A DNA stretch of 39,762 bases from Bacillota bacterium (GCA_023395515.1 JAEWZB010000025.1:1-39762); one strand, 5' to 3'; shown: positions 8,009-16,878, counted from the stretch's first letter. Notes: generated from the letters alone by a model not told the origin. Numbers and translations: made by a program.

Positions 8009-9403
8009 CTAGTTATTTCTCATCCGGCCAGATTCATGGTCAGGAATAAGATTATTTTGCGCTTCCATTTTAACTAGAACTTTTCTACATTCAAACAGAG
8101 CCGTATAGGTAGATAATACATAAGTTACCTCACTAGCTTCACCCACTGCTTTTTTAATTCCGGCTTCTATTTTCGAAGCTATCTGAATACGCTCTGGGTT
8201 AAAATCAGTATATTTTACCCGGACAGCTATATCTCCACTGCGCCGACCTGCACATATTACGGTTTTAACTTTATAATCATCATTAGCTATTACTTCCAGA
8301 TCAGCATCCCAAATCCATGATATGTCCCGGCCATCAGCCGCCTGATCATTTAACACGAAGAGTATATTTTTATCAACTAGGTCATTACCTAGAGCAGATA
8401 AAGCCTGATTAAGTCCGGTAGGGTTTTTGACTAAAATCAAAATTACCCTTTGGCCATTAATATTGAAGTTTTCCATTCTCCCGGCTCTCGGCTGATATTT
8501 ATAGATAGCTTGAATAATCGGTTCATCCCGCAGGCCCACTAATTTGGCTATGGATACTGCAGCTAAAATGTTATAGGCATTATAAAAGCCTTGGTAAGGA
8601 CTAGTTAAATGAATATCATTAACCTCAAAGCTAATAAATGGGTTTAAGGTTAAGTTTTTTCCTAAAAAATTAGGCGAGGGATTTTTATTACTGCAATTTT
8701 GGCAATAAAACTTACCTAATTGAGCATAATGATACCTATGGTAGGTTAAAACGTGTCCGCAAAAAACGCAATGTTTACCTTCCCGGCTTTCCGAGTCCAT
8801 AATTTTATCATATTCTGTTTCATCAAACCCAAAATACCAGCAATGCAACCCTGTATCATGCTGAAAATGAGTTACTAAGGGATCATCCGCATTTAAAACT
8901 AATTCAATATCGGTATTCCTTAAACCGTCTTTGATAAGATTAATAGTATTATCTAATTCCCCGAATCTATCCAATTGATCTCGGAAGAAATTAGTAATTA
9001 AGACTACCTTCGGGGTTACTTCCTTTATTAATAAAGGCACATTAGCTTCATCAGTTTCTAAAAGAGCATAATCAAGTACTTTAGTACCCCCCAGGTTGGT
9101 ACTGGCTAGGAAAGCAGTAGTTATTCCGGCCAGCATATTAGCCCCGGCCGAATTGTGAACAATAGAATAATCATGTTCTATTAATATTTGAGCGATCATG
9201 TTGCTGGTAGTTGTTTTACCATTAGTACCTGTTACTACAATAATTTCCTCGGCAATATTTTGCCCCAGGGATTTCAAAACATCTGGATAAATTAACCTGG
9301 CCACTCTGCCCGGCAATACCGTACCTTGACTTCCCGCTAATTTAGTTAACCACAGTAATATTTTTCCAATTATAATGGCTGCTATTAATCTTACTCTGTT
9401 CAC
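8009..9403 (-). CDS. murT: Lipid II isoglutaminyl synthase, Mur ligase-like subunit MurT
   Basis: ATP-dependent amidotransferase subunit that converts the D-isoglutamate of lipid II to D-isoglutamine using ammonia from GatD. It has a hydrophobic N-terminal segment, the Mur ligase P-loop VTGTNGKTTTSNM, and a four-cysteine insertion (CVFC then CQNC) typical of MurT zinc ribbons. A C-terminal DUF1727 region follows. The frame is open to a TTG at 9424, but GTG at 9403 is preceded by AGGAG at 7 nt and is chosen, giving 464 residues. Immediately downstream is gatD. Amidation is needed for peptidoglycan crosslinking in many Gram-positives. Confidence 0.92.
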   Translation of the reverse strand: MNRVRLIAAIIIGKILLWLTKLAGSQGTVLPGRVARLIYPDVLKSLGQNIAEEIIVVTGTNGKTTTSNMIAQILIEHDYSIVHNSAGANMLAGITTAFLASTNLGGTKVLDYALLETDEANVPLLIKEVTPKVVLITNFFRDQLDRFGELDNTINLIKDGLRNTDIELVLNADDPLVTHFQHDTGLHCWYFGFDETEYDKIMDSESREGKHCVFCGHVLTYHRYHYAQLGKFYCQNCSNKNPSPNFLGKNLTLNPFISFEVNDIHLTSPYQGFYNAYNILAAVSIAKLVGLRDEPIIQAIYKYQPRAGRMENFNINGQRVILILVKNPTGLNQALSALGNDLVDKNILFVLNDQAADGRDISWIWDADLEVIANDDYKVKTVICAGRRSGDIAVRVKYTDFNPERIQIASKIEAGIKKAVGEASEVTYVLSTYTALFECRKVLVKMEAQNNLIPDHESGRMRNN

Positions 9404-9422
9404 TAATCTACTCCTATTCCCC

Positions 9423-9450
9423 AAAAAGACCTGTATTGTGGTTACAGGTC
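9423..9450 (-). terminator. Rho-independent terminator after the glycosyltransferase gene
   Basis: A perfect 8-bp stem GACCTGTA/TACAGGTC (plus-strand 9428-9435 and 9443-9450) is followed on the - strand by TTTTT. It lies between the glycosyltransferase stop and the murT start, so murT-gatD may have separate or attenuated transcription. Confidence 0.8.
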
Positions 9451-9465
9451 CTGTTAAATATCTAT

Positions 9466-10662
9466 TTAACTACCAAACCAAGAACCAAAGTCAAACATCC
9501 TGCGCCTAGGCCTGTAGCTGCTGCTATCTAAATCTTCATATACCTTATTTAACTTTTTAGCCATATTAGCTGCCGAGAGGCTATCTGCTTTAATTACGGC
9601 ATTTTTTTGGTACTTTTTATATAATTCATGATCGGAGAGTACCTTGACTACGGCCTGGGAAAATTCATCCAGCTCACATCTGGTTAATTCGCCATTAATA
9701 CCTGAATCAACCATATCCTGCACTCCATAAGCACTTACTGCTACTACCGGCAAGCCGGCCGCCATAGCTTCTATCAAAACTAAGCCCTGAGTCTCCGTAA
9801 CCGAAGAGAAAACAAATAAATCTGAAGCATAATATACTTTTACTAAAGTTTCAAAAGGTAAGGCCCCGGTGAATATTACATCTGTCTCTAAAGAAAGCCC
9901 TAATTTAATGGCCAGTTTTTTTAATTCGTGTTCCAAGGGGCCTTGAGCGGTAATAACTAAAGTTGTGGCCGACAGGTTTTTTTTCACCATAGCAAAAGCT
10001 TTAATTAAAAACTCTAAATTCTTTTCCTTGGTTAATCTCCCTACAAATAGAAGAATTTTATTCTCGGCGGGAATTTCATAATTATCCCTTAACCAGTTAC
10101 TTTCACTGCCCATAAATTTATGTAAAGGTACCCCAGTAGGTATTACGGTGATGGGGGTCCTAATTTGCTGACCATTTAGAATTTCTTCTACTTCTTTGGA
10201 AGGAACTATCACATGGTCACAATGGTTACAGAAATTAGTGCTGTACTTAATAGCCATCTCTTTGGCCAGGTCTTGGGGAACCGGTACATAATGCACATAT
10301 TGGTCATATAAAGTATGGTAAGTAAAAACCAGCGGAATCCCGTGTTTTCTAGCATAGTGCATACCTACTCTACCCAGAGTTGCGGGAGAATGAACATGGA
10401 TAATATCCAAATCCAACTTTTTAAGCAACTTATTCATACCGGGATAGACCGGAACTGCCAGGGTGTAATCCCGATTAGTTGGAGAGGGCAAGGAATAATA
10501 TCTAAAGACATTATCCTCCTCTTCATGATAATTAGGATAGCTGGGAGCAAAAATATATATTTCATGACCCAGCTTAACCAGTTCATCTCTAAATGTACAA
10601 ATTGAGGTCACTACACCGCTAGTATAAGGCTTGTAACTATCAGTAAAAATTCCAATTCTCAA
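9466..10662 (-). CDS. Glycosyltransferase family 4 (GT-B), diacylglycerol glucosyltransferase-like
   Basis: A 398-residue retaining glycosyltransferase of the GT4 family. The N-terminus MRIGIFTDSYKPYTSGVVTS and the DIIHVHSP segment belong to the acceptor domain. VGRLTKEKN and the E-x7-E motif in ETQGLVLIEAMAAGLPVVAV belong to the nucleotide-sugar domain. The overall pattern resembles enzymes that glucosylate diacylglycerol to make membrane glycolipids or lipoteichoic acid anchors, but a role in cell wall or capsule glycans is equally possible. Start is TTG with AAGGAGG 8 nt upstream. The C-terminus is basic (RPRRR). It precedes the lipid II amidation genes, which suggests a cell envelope role. 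Confidence 0.85.
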   Translation of the reverse strand: MRIGIFTDSYKPYTSGVVTSICTFRDELVKLGHEIYIFAPSYPNYHEEEDNVFRYYSLPSPTNRDYTLAVPVYPGMNKLLKKLDLDIIHVHSPATLGRVGMHYARKHGIPLVFTYHTLYDQYVHYVPVPQDLAKEMAIKYSTNFCNHCDHVIVPSKEVEEILNGQQIRTPITVIPTGVPLHKFMGSESNWLRDNYEIPAENKILLFVGRLTKEKNLEFLIKAFAMVKKNLSATTLVITAQGPLEHELKKLAIKLGLSLETDVIFTGALPFETLVKVYYASDLFVFSSVTETQGLVLIEAMAAGLPVVAVSAYGVQDMVDSGINGELTRCELDEFSQAVVKVLSDHELYKKYQKNAVIKADSLSAANMAKKLNKVYEDLDSSSYRPRRRMFDFGSWFGS

Positions 10663-10750
10663 TGGGAGTGCCTCCTTATTTTAAAACTATTATATTTTCT
10701 ACTATAAACATAAAACGGCTTTTTGACAATTTTCCCCCCCTAAAACATCC

Positions 10751-11212
10751 CTATTCCAGTTCATATCCAGGCTCATAAAAATCAGTGCCTGCCACCTGAA
10801 AAGTTTCACCTTTATCAGACATAGTAGCAATTGATAAAACATCTTCTTCCGCCGGCCGGCTATAACTATTTTGTATTTTATGAGCACAGTTAACACATAA
10901 GGTAGTATTAACTACTCTGTCTAATCGGGCCGGTTCAATAGGTTGACCACAACCCTCACAAATTCCATATAAGCCTTGTTCCAGCCTTTCCAGAGCATCG
11001 TCAATCTTTTCCTTTTCTAACTCCAGTATTTCTAATAACCCTATATCCTTTTCCCTTTCATATACTTCAGAAGCAATATCAGCCGGATGTTGGTCATACA
11101 TGGATAATTCATCAGTAGTTTCGGTAATAGGAGTCATTAATCGGGCCTGTCTTTCCTTAATTACTGTTTCGATTTCTTCCTTTTTGGAAAGAAGCTTTGA
11201 CTTATAATCCAA
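10751..11212 (-). CDS. TraR/DksA-type zinc finger protein (YteA/YlyA-like)
   Basis: A protein of about 153 residues with a long charged N-terminal coiled-coil region and a four-cysteine zinc finger (CEGCGQPIEPARL then CVNC), the DksA/TraR layout. DksA-like proteins bind RNA polymerase through the secondary channel; the Gram-positive YteA/YlyA branch is linked to sporulation, but its role is less clear. In Bacillus a gene of this family (ylyA) lies between ileS and lspA, the same relative position as here. The frame opens at GTG 11221; TTG at 11212 has GAGGTG 6 nt upstream and is preferred. The DUF5665 gene lies 21 bp upstream, so they are probably co-transcribed. Confidence 0.85.
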   Translation of the reverse strand: MDYKSKLLSKKEEIETVIKERQARLMTPITETTDELSMYDQHPADIASEVYEREKDIGLLEILELEKEKIDDALERLEQGLYGICEGCGQPIEPARLDRVVNTTLCVNCAHKIQNSYSRPAEEDVLSIATMSDKGETFQVAGTDFYEPGYELE

Positions 11213-11233
11213 TTCCTGCACCTCTTTACGTTT

Positions 11234-11563
11234 TTAATACCCTCCCACATTCAACTGAGTCTGAACTATAGCCACTATGTCAGCAATAAATTCTCCTATA
11301 ACTGGTACATTCAGCATGATTACCTTTTGCAAGAAGTATAAAACTAGGGCGGCTAATACCGTAAAACCAATAGCTGCACCAAAACCTCGGGCAATTCCAA
11401 AGAGGAAATTAATGTATAATAGACGGCCAGGGTGCTCCAGCATTTCTATATATTCCGCTAGGCTCATTCTCTCCATGTTTCTAGAAAGCTCTTCAACTTT
11501 ATTGGTGAGCTTTTCAATCACTTTATGCAAATCTTCTTCCACAGCTCCCGGCTTATATTTCAT
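11234..11563 (-). CDS. DUF5665-family membrane protein
   Basis: A 109-residue protein of unknown function. The first half is a charged, probably coiled-coil region (KVIEKLTNKVEELSRNMERM). A conserved YIEML-x-HPGRLLYINFLFGIARGFG segment leads into one or two hydrophobic helices, then VIGEFIADIVAIVQ, the layout I associate with DUF5665. The ATG at 11563 has GGAGG 7 nt upstream and is preferred over the TTG three bases before it. It precedes the DksA-type gene. The end-to-end folding 209-bp repeat lies about 100 bp upstream. No biochemical role is known to me. Confidence 0.78.
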   Translation of the reverse strand: MKYKPGAVEEDLHKVIEKLTNKVEELSRNMERMSLAEYIEMLEHPGRLLYINFLFGIARGFGAAIGFTVLAALVLYFLQKVIMLNVPVIGEFIADIVAIVQTQLNVGGY

Positions 11564-11668
11564 CAATCCCCCTCCAATTTATTATTATTATTCCATTTTT
11601 ATTAAGTAAAATACCATTTTTGCTAATTAAATGTATAACTCCTTCATAAAAGCCTTTGATTCAGTCAT

Positions 11669-11877
11669 GTTGAATGTATAAATATGCAGGAGCCATTTGA
11701 CGTAGTATGGAGGATACACCCTGCGAAGGCTCAAAAAGAAAGGGGGCGAGCCCCACGGACGGGGTGAGCGGGCCACTGAACAGGATGTGACTTTGGCCCG
11801 TTACCCCTTTCTTCTTGAGTCGAGCAGTTGGTGTTTCCCCATACGGAGTCTGGCGATGGAATATTTATACATTCAAC
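11669..11877 (+). ncRNA. Structured 209-bp repeat, copy 1 (candidate structured RNA)
   Basis: The ends are a perfect 17-bp inverted repeat (GTTGAATGTATAAATAT at 11669-11685, complement at 11861-11877) and the interior pairs along its length. Visible stems include GAAAGGGG/CCCCTTTC (11738-11745 with 11804-11811), GGGCCA/TGGCCC around a conserved 18-nt loop, and ACACC/GGTGT. Copy 2 at 26672-26880 has the same length, no gaps and 31 substitutions by my count. Several are paired changes: element positions 73-140 A-T to C-G, 70-143 G-C to A-T, 101-132 C-G to A-T, 38-175 T-A to C-G. Unpaired conserved stretches are purine-rich on +, so I assign that strand. The raiA-motif RNA fits by size and host class but is untested. 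Confidence 0.6.
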
Positions 11878-11891
11878 TAACGCATAACGCT

Positions 11892-13259
11892 TTAGTTATT
11901 TAACGAATGAATCGGGGCCGGTATCCGGCCTTTTCTATTAACGAATTTAGATGAAGAAAATTCATGGAGCTTCATGACCGGTGCCCGGCCTAATAGTCCC
12001 CCAAATTCAACCCAATCGCCTTCCTTCTTGCCCGGCGCCGGAATAATTCGGACTGCGGTAGTTTTGCGGTTAATCATCCCTATAGCTGCTTCATCAGCAA
12101 TTATGGCAGCGATAGTATCCTCGGAGGTATTACCCGGAACCGCTATCATATCCAGCCCTACGGAACATACACAAGTCATAGCTTCCAATTTATCAAAAGT
12201 TAAGGCCCCGGCTATTACTGCATTAATCATACCTTCATCCTCACTAACCGGAATAAATGCTCCCGATAAGCCGCCTACATATGACGAAGCCATAGCTCCG
12301 CCCTTTTTAACCGCATCATTTAACATAGCTAATGCGGCGGTACTTCCGTGAGTCCCGACCTTTTCCAAGCCCATAGCTTCCAATATATCGGCTACACTGT
12401 CACCTATGGCCGGGGTGGGGGCTAAAGACAGGTCAACTATGCCAAAAGGTACTCCTAATCTCCTTGACGCTTCTCTGCCTACCAACTCACCAGTTCTAGT
12501 TATCTTAAAAGCAGTATTTTTAATAATATTAGCTAATTCACCCAGCCCTATATCAGGGTGCTTCTTGACGGCATTTAATACTACACCCGGCCCGCTTATC
12601 CCAATATTAATAGTAGATTCCGGCTCTCCCGGGCCATGAAAAGCTCCGGCCATAAAAGGATTATCTTCCGCAGCATTACAAAACACCACCAGTTTGGCAC
12701 AGCCTAAGCCATCCCTATCGGCGGTAAGCTCGGCGGTTTTCTTAATAATCCGGCCCATCTCGTAAACGGCGTCCATATTAATACCCGACTTGGTGGTACC
12801 TACATTAACAGAGGAGCAGACCCTTTCCGTCAATGCCAGGGTTTCAGGTATAGCATCAATTAAAGCTAAATCACCTTTAGTAAAGCCTTTATGTACTAAA
12901 GCGGAAAAACCGCCTAAAAAATTGACTCCTACCGTGCCGGCTGCTTTATCCAGATACTGCCCGACAATAACCATTTCATCCTTATTTAAGCCATCTGCTA
13001 CCATAGAAACCGGGGAAACGGAAATTCTTTTATTAACTATAGGTATTCCATATTCCTTTTCAATGCTTTCTCCTACTTCCAAAAGCTTACCGGCATAGCG
13101 GGTAACTTTTTCATATATTTTCTGCCCGGTTCTTTTACCGGATATATCATGGCAATCAAGAATATTAATCCCCATGGTTATAGTCCTTATATCCAAATTT
13201 TCAGTTTGCAGCATATTAACAGTTTCTAAAACTTCTTCCCTATTAATATTAAAACGCAT
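11892..13259 (-). CDS. UPF0210 (DUF711, PFL-family) protein
   Basis: A 455-residue member of the UPF0210 family, which is structurally related to the pyruvate formate-lyase/glycyl radical fold but has no established reaction. Recognisable stretches are MRFNINREEVLETVNMLQTE at the start, NFLGGFSALVHKG, and the glycine-rich KSGINMDAVYEMG. The start ATG at 13259 has a GGAT-AGGGG ribosome site. The companion UPF0237 ACT-domain gene lies upstream on the same strand, the usual pairing, but 295 bp separate them here. A metabolic sensing role has been suggested for the pair elsewhere; I do not assign one. Confidence 0.88.
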   Translation of the reverse strand: MRFNINREEVLETVNMLQTENLDIRTITMGINILDCHDISGKRTGQKIYEKVTRYAGKLLEVGESIEKEYGIPIVNKRISVSPVSMVADGLNKDEMVIVGQYLDKAAGTVGVNFLGGFSALVHKGFTKGDLALIDAIPETLALTERVCSSVNVGTTKSGINMDAVYEMGRIIKKTAELTADRDGLGCAKLVVFCNAAEDNPFMAGAFHGPGEPESTINIGISGPGVVLNAVKKHPDIGLGELANIIKNTAFKITRTGELVGREASRRLGVPFGIVDLSLAPTPAIGDSVADILEAMGLEKVGTHGSTAALAMLNDAVKKGGAMASSYVGGLSGAFIPVSEDEGMINAVIAGALTFDKLEAMTCVCSVGLDMIAVPGNTSEDTIAAIIADEAAIGMINRKTTAVRIIPAPGKKEGDWVEFGGLLGRAPVMKLHEFSSSKFVNRKGRIPAPIHSLNN

Positions 13260-13528
13260 AAACTACCCCTATCCTTTCCGGAATAATTATTACTCATTAA
13301 TGAATACGTAAAAGCACCGCTTTTCTTTCTGAAAAATTATTAATTCTTCAAACTATAAACCTGACCGTCTTCAGAAATAGATGCGTCATCTTATTTCCTC
13401 GCTTCTCTGTTATTTAAGGATAAATTCTTTATCTTTCTTCCCTGTCAGCGGTTGTTCAGTTGATTTTTACTGCGAAGTTAAGTTCAAAATTAAAAATTAC
13501 GAATTCAAAAATTATACATTGATACGAC
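13260..13528. other. AT-rich gap between the ACT and UPF0210 genes
   Basis: This gap contains AT-rich near-repeats (AATTTTTGAATTC, AATTTTTAATTTTG on the - strand around 13480-13520) and no conserved reading frame. Promoter elements for the UPF0210 gene probably lie here, but none is clear enough to place. Confidence 0.35.
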
Positions 13529-13553
13529 TTAGGGGGAACAAAGTTCCCCCTAA
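13529..13553 (-). terminator. Perfect hairpin after the ACT-domain gene
   Basis: TTAGGGGGAAC pairs perfectly with GTTCCCCCTAA over 11 bp with a three-base loop. It sits 1 bp after the ACT-domain stop codon. No clear U-tract follows on the - strand, so it may be a weak terminator, an mRNA-stabilising hairpin or a processing signal rather than a full terminator. Confidence 0.5.
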
Positions 13554-13554
13554 A

Positions 13555-13836
13555 TTATATGCGGTGCATAAACTTAAAAATATCTTCATGTTGGGCGGTA
13601 ATCTCCAGCCCCAGCTCTTCGCCCTTTTGCTTGAGCTTTTCTCTCAAAACCCCTATATCCAAGGTGCTTTCTGCAATATCCACCACCATCACCATGGTAA
13701 AAAACCCTTGTAATATAGTTTGACTAATATCTAATATATTAACTTGCGCATCAGCCAAAATGTTTGAAATCCCAGCTATTATACCGACTCTATCATGACC
13801 TATTACGGTAATTATTACCCGATTCCCCTCTTCCAA
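13555..13836 (-). CDS. UPF0237 ACT-domain protein
   Basis: A 93-residue single ACT domain: the N-terminal strand VIITVIGHDRVGIIAGISNILA and the later TILQGFFTMVMVVDI are the family signature. ACT domains usually bind amino acids and act as small-molecule sensors. This family normally accompanies UPF0210, which lies downstream. The start is TTG with AGGAGG 7 nt upstream. Only 11 bp separate it from the end of ileS, so it is probably the second gene of an ileS operon. No ligand can be named. Confidence 0.88.
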   Translation of the reverse strand: MEEGNRVIITVIGHDRVGIIAGISNILADAQVNILDISQTILQGFFTMVMVVDIAESTLDIGVLREKLKQKGEELGLEITAQHEDIFKFMHRI

Positions 13837-13847
13837 TATACTTCCTC

Positions 13848-16634
13848 CTATTCGTGCAAATGCTCTAAAACCTGACTACATCTATGACAAAGTGTCGGGT
13901 GATCTTCATTAAGGCCTACGGTTTTTTCAATGATCCAGCATCTTTCACATTTTTCGCCTTCGGCCACATTAACTCCCACCCATACTCCAGACACATTTTC
14001 CAAAGAGATAGCATCAGAAGGTTTATGGGCTGCATCACTTATGTGCACATTAGAAACAATAAAAATCTTTTCTAATTCGGGGGTATTTTGTAAAACCTCC
14101 AACCAAGCTTCTTCAGCATAAATGGTGATAGCCCCACCTAAAGAATGGCCGATAACCTTCTTGCTACGGGCTTCTTCTAACGCCTTAGTTACCACTTCCC
14201 GCAGTCCTAATACTTTTTCTAATCTCTTTTCCAACTCCGCATCACTATAACCTTGGACTTTAGGCCAATCCAACAACTGAACACTTAAAGGCTGCCCTTC
14301 TTTCCTCAAATAGCTCCATATCTCTTCGGTAGTAAAAGCTAATACCGGAGTCAGCAACACTATTAAATCATTAATTAGCTTGTATAATACGGTTTGGGCC
14401 GCTTTGCGTTCATGATCATTCGGATCGGAACAATAAAGCTTGTCTTTTAAGATATCAAAGTAAATATTACTCAAATCAACTGTACAAAAGTTATGCACGG
14501 TATGAAAGACTACATGGAATTCATATTCTGCATAAGCTTTATTAACCCGCTCGATTAACTTATCCAGCTTAATTAAAGCCCATTTATCCAACTCAGTTAG
14601 CTCTTCATACTTAACCATATCTTGTTCCGGGTTAAAATCATAAATATTGCCTAAAATAAAGCGGCAAGTATTTCTTATTTTTCTATAAGCTTCGGCAGTT
14701 TGCTTGATAATAGCATCAGAAACTGCTATATCAGTACGATAATCGGCTGAAGATACCCATAACCTTAAAATATCCGCCCCTAATTCATTAATTACTTTGA
14801 GAGGATCGCCTACATTACCTAAGTTGCCTAACGACTTAGACATTTTGCGGCCATGCTCATCAATAGTAAAGCCATGAGTCAATACGCTTTTATAAGGGGC
14901 CTGCCCTTTAACTGCCACCGCCGTTGATAAGGAAGAGTTAAACCAACCTCTATGCTGGTCACTGCCTTCCAAATACATATCCGCCGGCCACTGCAGATCA
15001 GGATGAGTTTCCAAAACTGCCATATGGCTCGATCCGGAATCAAACCAGACGTCCATAATGTCCGTTTCCTTGCGGAAATGAGTACCGCCACATTTACATT
15101 GCATTCCCGATGGTACTAATTCATCTGCATTCCAGGCAAACCAAACATCTGACCCATGTTCGGCAAATAAGTCACTGATCCTATTAATAGTTTCATCATT
15201 TATGATAGTTTCTCCGCAATCTTCACAGTAGAAAATAGGAATAGGTACACCCCAGGTGCGTTGGCGTGAAATACACCAGTCGCCTCTATCCCGCACCATG
15301 TTGAAAATCCGCTCCCGGCCCCAAGCCGGAATCCATTTCACACTGTCAATAGCATCCAAAGCATCCTGACGGAAATCTTCAATAGATGCAAACCATTGTT
15401 CAGTAGCCCGGTAAATAATAGGATGTTTACATCTCCAGCAATAGGGGTATTGATGTTCTATGGAACCGGCTTTTAACAGCAGGTTATTCTCCTGTAAGTC
15501 GGCAATTATGTGTTTATTAGCATCCTGCACAAACAAGCCTTTATATTTGCCGGCTTCACTGGTGAATTTGCCACTATTGTCAACCGGGGAAATTACCTCT
15601 AATCCATATTCTTTCGCTACATAAAAATCGTCTTCCCCATGTCCCGGAGCCGTATGGACACAACCGGTACCAGCTTCCAAAGTAACATGTTCCCCTAGTA
15701 TCACCAGCGATTCCCGTTCAAATAAAGGATGTTTGCATATGGCTCTTTCTAAAGCTTCACCTTTAAACTCCTTAAGAATCTCATAAGATGTCCATTCCAT
15801 AGTTGCCACTAGTTCTTCCAGTAAGCCTTTGGCTACTACATATTTTTCCTGGTTAACCATAACTAATACATAATCAAATTCAGGATGTACGGAAATAGCT
15901 AAATTAGCCGGTATAGTCCAAGGAGTAGTAGTCCAGATTACTACATAGGCATCTTCCGGAATAACTCCTTTCCCGTCAATTACCGGAAATTTTACATAAA
16001 TAGAAGAGGAAGTCTTATCATTATATTCAATTTCCGCTTCCGCTAAAGCAGTTTCACAATCTGCACACCAATAAACTGGTTTTAAACCTTTATAAATATA
16101 GCCTTTATTAGCCATAGCTCCGAATACTTTAATCTGAACTGCCTCAAATTCAGGCAATAAGGTAATATAAGGATTATCCCAATCTCCCCTTATCCCCAGT
16201 CTTTTAAACTGTTCTCTTTGGATATCTACAAACTTTAAGGCGTATTCCTGGCAATACTTTCTAAACTGAACGATATCAGTTTTATTTCTATCTAAGCCCA
16301 TATTTTTAATAGCTTGCTGTTCAATAGGCAAACCATGAGTATCCCAGCCCGGTACATAAGGTGAATCATAACCTGCCATGGAGTGATACTTGACAATTAT
16401 ATCTTTTAACACTTTATTAAGCGCATGACCTAAATGAATATCACCGTTAGCATAGGGCGGACCGTCATGGAGAATAAACTTAGGCTTACCCAGATTCTTG
16501 TTTTGGATTTCTTTATATATATCAATATCCTCCCAAAACTTTAGAATATCCGGCTCCTTATTAGGTAAATTTGCCCGCATGGGAAAATCAGTTTTGGGTA
16601 GATTTAATGTTTCATCATATTTTCCTTTAGCCAT
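13848..16634 (-). CDS. ileS: Isoleucyl-tRNA synthetase
   Basis: Charges tRNA-Ile with isoleucine and edits misactivated valine. The 928-residue class I enzyme has the HIGH motif as HLGH (about residues 67-70), GWDTHGLPIEQQ in the catalytic core, an editing domain with WTTTPWTIPANLA, and the KMSKSLGN loop. The C-terminal zinc site has CERCW followed by CHRC. Length and C-terminal zinc site fit the common bacterial form. The ATG at 16634 has AAGGTGG upstream. A promoter and a ~210-nt leader with a terminator hairpin precede it, so expression is likely controlled by attenuation. The ileS-ACT order is uninterrupted. Confidence 0.97.
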   Translation of the reverse strand: MAKGKYDETLNLPKTDFPMRANLPNKEPDILKFWEDIDIYKEIQNKNLGKPKFILHDGPPYANGDIHLGHALNKVLKDIIVKYHSMAGYDSPYVPGWDTHGLPIEQQAIKNMGLDRNKTDIVQFRKYCQEYALKFVDIQREQFKRLGIRGDWDNPYITLLPEFEAVQIKVFGAMANKGYIYKGLKPVYWCADCETALAEAEIEYNDKTSSSIYVKFPVIDGKGVIPEDAYVVIWTTTPWTIPANLAISVHPEFDYVLVMVNQEKYVVAKGLLEELVATMEWTSYEILKEFKGEALERAICKHPLFERESLVILGEHVTLEAGTGCVHTAPGHGEDDFYVAKEYGLEVISPVDNSGKFTSEAGKYKGLFVQDANKHIIADLQENNLLLKAGSIEHQYPYCWRCKHPIIYRATEQWFASIEDFRQDALDAIDSVKWIPAWGRERIFNMVRDRGDWCISRQRTWGVPIPIFYCEDCGETIINDETINRISDLFAEHGSDVWFAWNADELVPSGMQCKCGGTHFRKETDIMDVWFDSGSSHMAVLETHPDLQWPADMYLEGSDQHRGWFNSSLSTAVAVKGQAPYKSVLTHGFTIDEHGRKMSKSLGNLGNVGDPLKVINELGADILRLWVSSADYRTDIAVSDAIIKQTAEAYRKIRNTCRFILGNIYDFNPEQDMVKYEELTELDKWALIKLDKLIERVNKAYAEYEFHVVFHTVHNFCTVDLSNIYFDILKDKLYCSDPNDHERKAAQTVLYKLINDLIVLLTPVLAFTTEEIWSYLRKEGQPLSVQLLDWPKVQGYSDAELEKRLEKVLGLREVVTKALEEARSKKVIGHSLGGAITIYAEEAWLEVLQNTPELEKIFIVSNVHISDAAHKPSDAISLENVSGVWVGVNVAEGEKCERCWIIEKTVGLNEDHPTLCHRCSQVLEHLHE

Positions 16635-16843
16635 CTTAAATAACCACCTTATCTAGTTTTTCTTCTACCTATCCTCATTATTTTTAATAGTACAAAAACC
16701 TTTCATCAGGGACGAAAGGTATTTGTTAGGGCATAATCCCGGAGAAATATGGCTTAAGCAGTAAGTACCACTTATAGGTAATGGGCACTGCTTATGTTTA
16801 ACTTCGTAAAACCGAGCTTTTTAGTAATTTCAGCTAAAAATCG
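16635..16843 (-). promoter_or_regulatory. ileS 5' leader with attenuator-like structure
   Basis: From the predicted transcription start (about 16843) to the ATG this leader is about 210 nt. It has a TTTTTAG/CTAAAAA stem near its 5' end. A larger hairpin follows, with outer arms TAAGCAGT/ACTGCTTA (plus-strand 16787-16794 and 16755-16762) and an inner TACC/GGTA. Then come a GGG/CCC element and a terminator hairpin. Firmicute ileS genes commonly carry a T-box here, but I find no TGGNACCGCG sequence; GTGGTAC inside the large hairpin is the nearest match. The signal sensed is unknown. Confidence 0.5.
16694..16720 (-). terminator. Attenuator-type terminator in the ileS leader
   Basis: On the - strand ACCTTTC pairs with GAAAGGT over 7 bp (plus-strand 16714-16720 and 16698-16704), loop GTCCCTGAT, followed by TTTTT. 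It lies between the ileS promoter and coding region, so it would stop transcription before the gene unless an alternative fold forms. Confidence 0.7.
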
Positions 16844-16849
16844 TATTTA

Positions 16850-16878
16850 ATTGTAGCATATACCGCCTTTCAAGACAA
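16850..16878 (-). promoter_or_regulatory. Sigma-A type promoter of ileS
   Basis: TTGTCT (plus-strand 16873-16878) and TACAAT (16850-16855) are spaced by 17 bp on the - strand, with TGC directly before the -10 box (extended -10). It points into the ileS leader. Confidence 0.7.

Noticed and set aside
11974..13098. Several plus-strand open frames opposite the UPF0210 gene
   Set aside because: They are antisense shadows of a well-conserved gene, with no ribosome sites or recognisable domains.
16755..16800. GTGGTAC in the ileS leader as a T-box
   Set aside because: The expected TGGNACCGCG core is absent and the surrounding hairpin does not match an antiterminator; recorded as an unclassified leader.
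16780..16830. GAAGTTAAAC and nearby bases as a 5S rRNA fragment
   Set aside because: Only about 10 bases resemble 5S rRNA; the rest of the molecule, its arms and any 16S/23S context are missing.
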